Source: Nitrospira sp.
Lineage (GTDB): Bacteria; Nitrospirota; Nitrospiria; Nitrospirales; Nitrospiraceae
Direction: 5' to 3'
NCBI GenBank assembly: GCA_015904055.1
Contig: JABMDE010000081.1
Coordinates: 6,269 to 29,933 of the forward strand
Length of the DNA: 23,665 nucleotides
Positions 22,784 to 23,665 of the stretch are shown one piece after another. A model generated the notes under the pieces. It was not told the DNA's origin and did no database searches. It worked only from the letters and a program-made list of their open reading frames with translations. The position numbers and the translations under genes were made by a program. Within the stretch, counting starts at the first letter, position 1; each line of letters starts with the position of its first letter.

Positions 22784-23629
22784 CTACCGAGCTGTTTTCA
22801 GGTCGTAGATGATCGAGAACTTTACCGGCATGTGAGGCCGCTCCAGCGGGTGTGATAGCGTGATGGGCGGGCCTTTCCTGACGTCTTCCACAGCGACTTG
22901 ATCGAGCATCGCGTTACCGGAACTCTTGGCTACACGCACATCGCTCAAGACTCCATCTTCATGCAGCACTGCCGTCAACGTAACTTTCCCCTGAATTCCC
23001 TCAGTTCGCAACATCACCGGATAACGTTTGTCCAGATCCTCGATCCATTTGGCCATGAGCTCCGAGAGCCATCCGTAATCGGGCTTGATGGGCTTGAATT
23101 GTTCAGCGTGAGAGTTGGTAGCGATTTGTGGTCCAGGAGAGGGGTCCATCTGTTGATGTGTCGACAATTCTGGAGTGCTGGGTGGTGAATCAAGCTGAGT
23201 GGGAGATACTGGGTGAGTGGGTGCTGCAGTCGTGTGCTGCGGCGATGGGGCGGCATACGATGATGCGGTGGATGCAGGCAGTGGCGGTTCAATCAAAGGA
23301 GACAGTGTTGTAGCCGCCTCGCCCGGGTCCGGCTTTGGCAGAGCCGGTTGCGCAGGAGCAAGGTTTGCTGTTGATCGCATGGGTGTCGGCGGTGTAGGAG
23401 GCGACACCCGCCGTGCCATGGCTGGTTCATGTGGTGATGGCGTGGTCCTCAGTGAGGAGGCGGTCATAGCCACATCCCAAGTGAATGGTTCAGCCTGGGG
23501 TGCCAATCGTAAGTTCTGTAAGAAAAAGGCGGCGCCGATGGCCAACCCGCCATGCAACAGGCAGGATACAATCCAGCCCGCGGTTTCAGGGTGTGTTCGA
23601 TCGATCGGATGCCGTTGAGTATCGATCAT
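22784..23629 (-). CDS. tonB: TonB energy-transducing protein, copy B
   Basis: A 281-residue TonB with the same plan as copy A: a membrane segment with SCLLH near residue 22, a Pro-rich spacer and a C-terminal TonB domain. The last 95 or so residues differ from copy A at only about two positions. The spacer and N-terminus carry dozens of changes but the length is identical. It overlaps the exbD stop by ATGA. A separate TonB may serve a different outer-membrane partner, or the pair may simply be redundant. Confidence 0.92.
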   Translation of the reverse strand: MIDTQRHPIDRTHPETAGWIVSCLLHGGLAIGAAFFLQNLRLAPQAEPFTWDVAMTASSLRTTPSPHEPAMARRVSPPTPPTPMRSTANLAPAQPALPKPDPGEAATTLSPLIEPPLPASTASSYAAPSPQHTTAAPTHPVSPTQLDSPPSTPELSTHQQMDPSPGPQIATNSHAEQFKPIKPDYGWLSELMAKWIEDLDKRYPVMLRTEGIQGKVTLTAVLHEDGVLSDVRVAKSSGNAMLDQVAVEDVRKGPPITLSHPLERPHMPVKFSIIYDLKTAR

Positions 23630-23665
23630 GGCAGACGGATCACCTCAAGACTGACTTGCTGAAAT
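23626..23665 (-). CDS. exbD: ExbD, copy B, C-terminal end only
   Basis: The last 12 codons (FQQVSLEVIRLP and stop) are identical in protein to the exbD copy at 3706. The rest lies beyond the right edge. Confidence 0.8.
   Translation of the reverse strand, partial: FQQVSLEVIRLP

Larger units (their letters stand above)
19790..23665. repeat. Direct repeat block B
   Basis: The second copy of the barrel-com-apbE-tonB-exbD block, in the same orientation as positions 1-3745. Small indels lie mainly in the barrel gene and leaders. The block continues past the right edge inside exbD. Confidence 0.9.

Overview
The window reads as a chromosomal piece of a Gram-negative bacterium with a c-type-cytochrome-rich envelope. 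The gene set fits a Nitrospirota-type organism (Nitrospira-like), but that is inference from style and content, with no marker gene to prove it. There are lipoproteins, outer-membrane beta-barrels, a TonB/ExbB/ExbD system, a Fur regulator, a ferric-iron ABC importer, a cytochrome-porin fusion and a di-haem peroxidase. No tRNA, rRNA or CRISPR array was seen.

Layout. (1) Positions 1-4498 hold block A: a beta-barrel gene running off the left edge, a Com-like zinc-ribbon gene, a Fur-box promoter region, a divergent apbE, then tonB, exbD and exbB. (2) 4616-8926 holds a complete Fe(III) ABC importer (binding protein, two-fold permease, ATPase) behind a second Fur-type box, with fur itself just upstream. 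(3) 9072-11662 is an accessory patch: a small Panacea-like gene with a near-consensus promoter, a truncated M32 carboxypeptidase fused to transposon debris, and a lipoprotein. (4) 11759-14599 encodes a monohaem cytochrome c, a cytochrome-porin fusion with a Cyc2-like N-terminus, and an AraC-type regulator. (5) 15471-17914 is a coupled pair: an HD-GYP protein and a di-haem peroxidase lipoprotein. (6) 18020-23665 holds block B. This is a second copy of beta-barrel, com-like gene, Fur box, apbE, tonB and exbD. The barrel gene is followed by a lipoprotein, an FMN-binding-domain protein with a flavinylation motif, and a small membrane protein with several histidines.

How it may work together. Blocks A and B are direct repeats about 19.9 kb apart. 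In each, an identical 29-bp segment containing a Fur-like box sits over the -10 region of a promoter with a perfect TTGACA -35, firing toward com and the barrel gene. ApbE attaches FMN covalently to extracytoplasmic proteins, and a substrate with the SGATMS motif lies in the block-B operon. The simplest reading is an iron-controlled envelope module that combines outer-membrane barrels, TonB energisation and a flavin electron carrier with ferric ABC import, for example reductive iron acquisition. The functional link is inference; the motifs, overlaps and repeats are read directly.

The two barrel genes both carry frame-altering changes. Copy A has a 4-bp duplication at the start codon that forces a TTG start. 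Copy B has a frameshift at a G5 run that cuts off the terminal strands and the C-terminal Phe.
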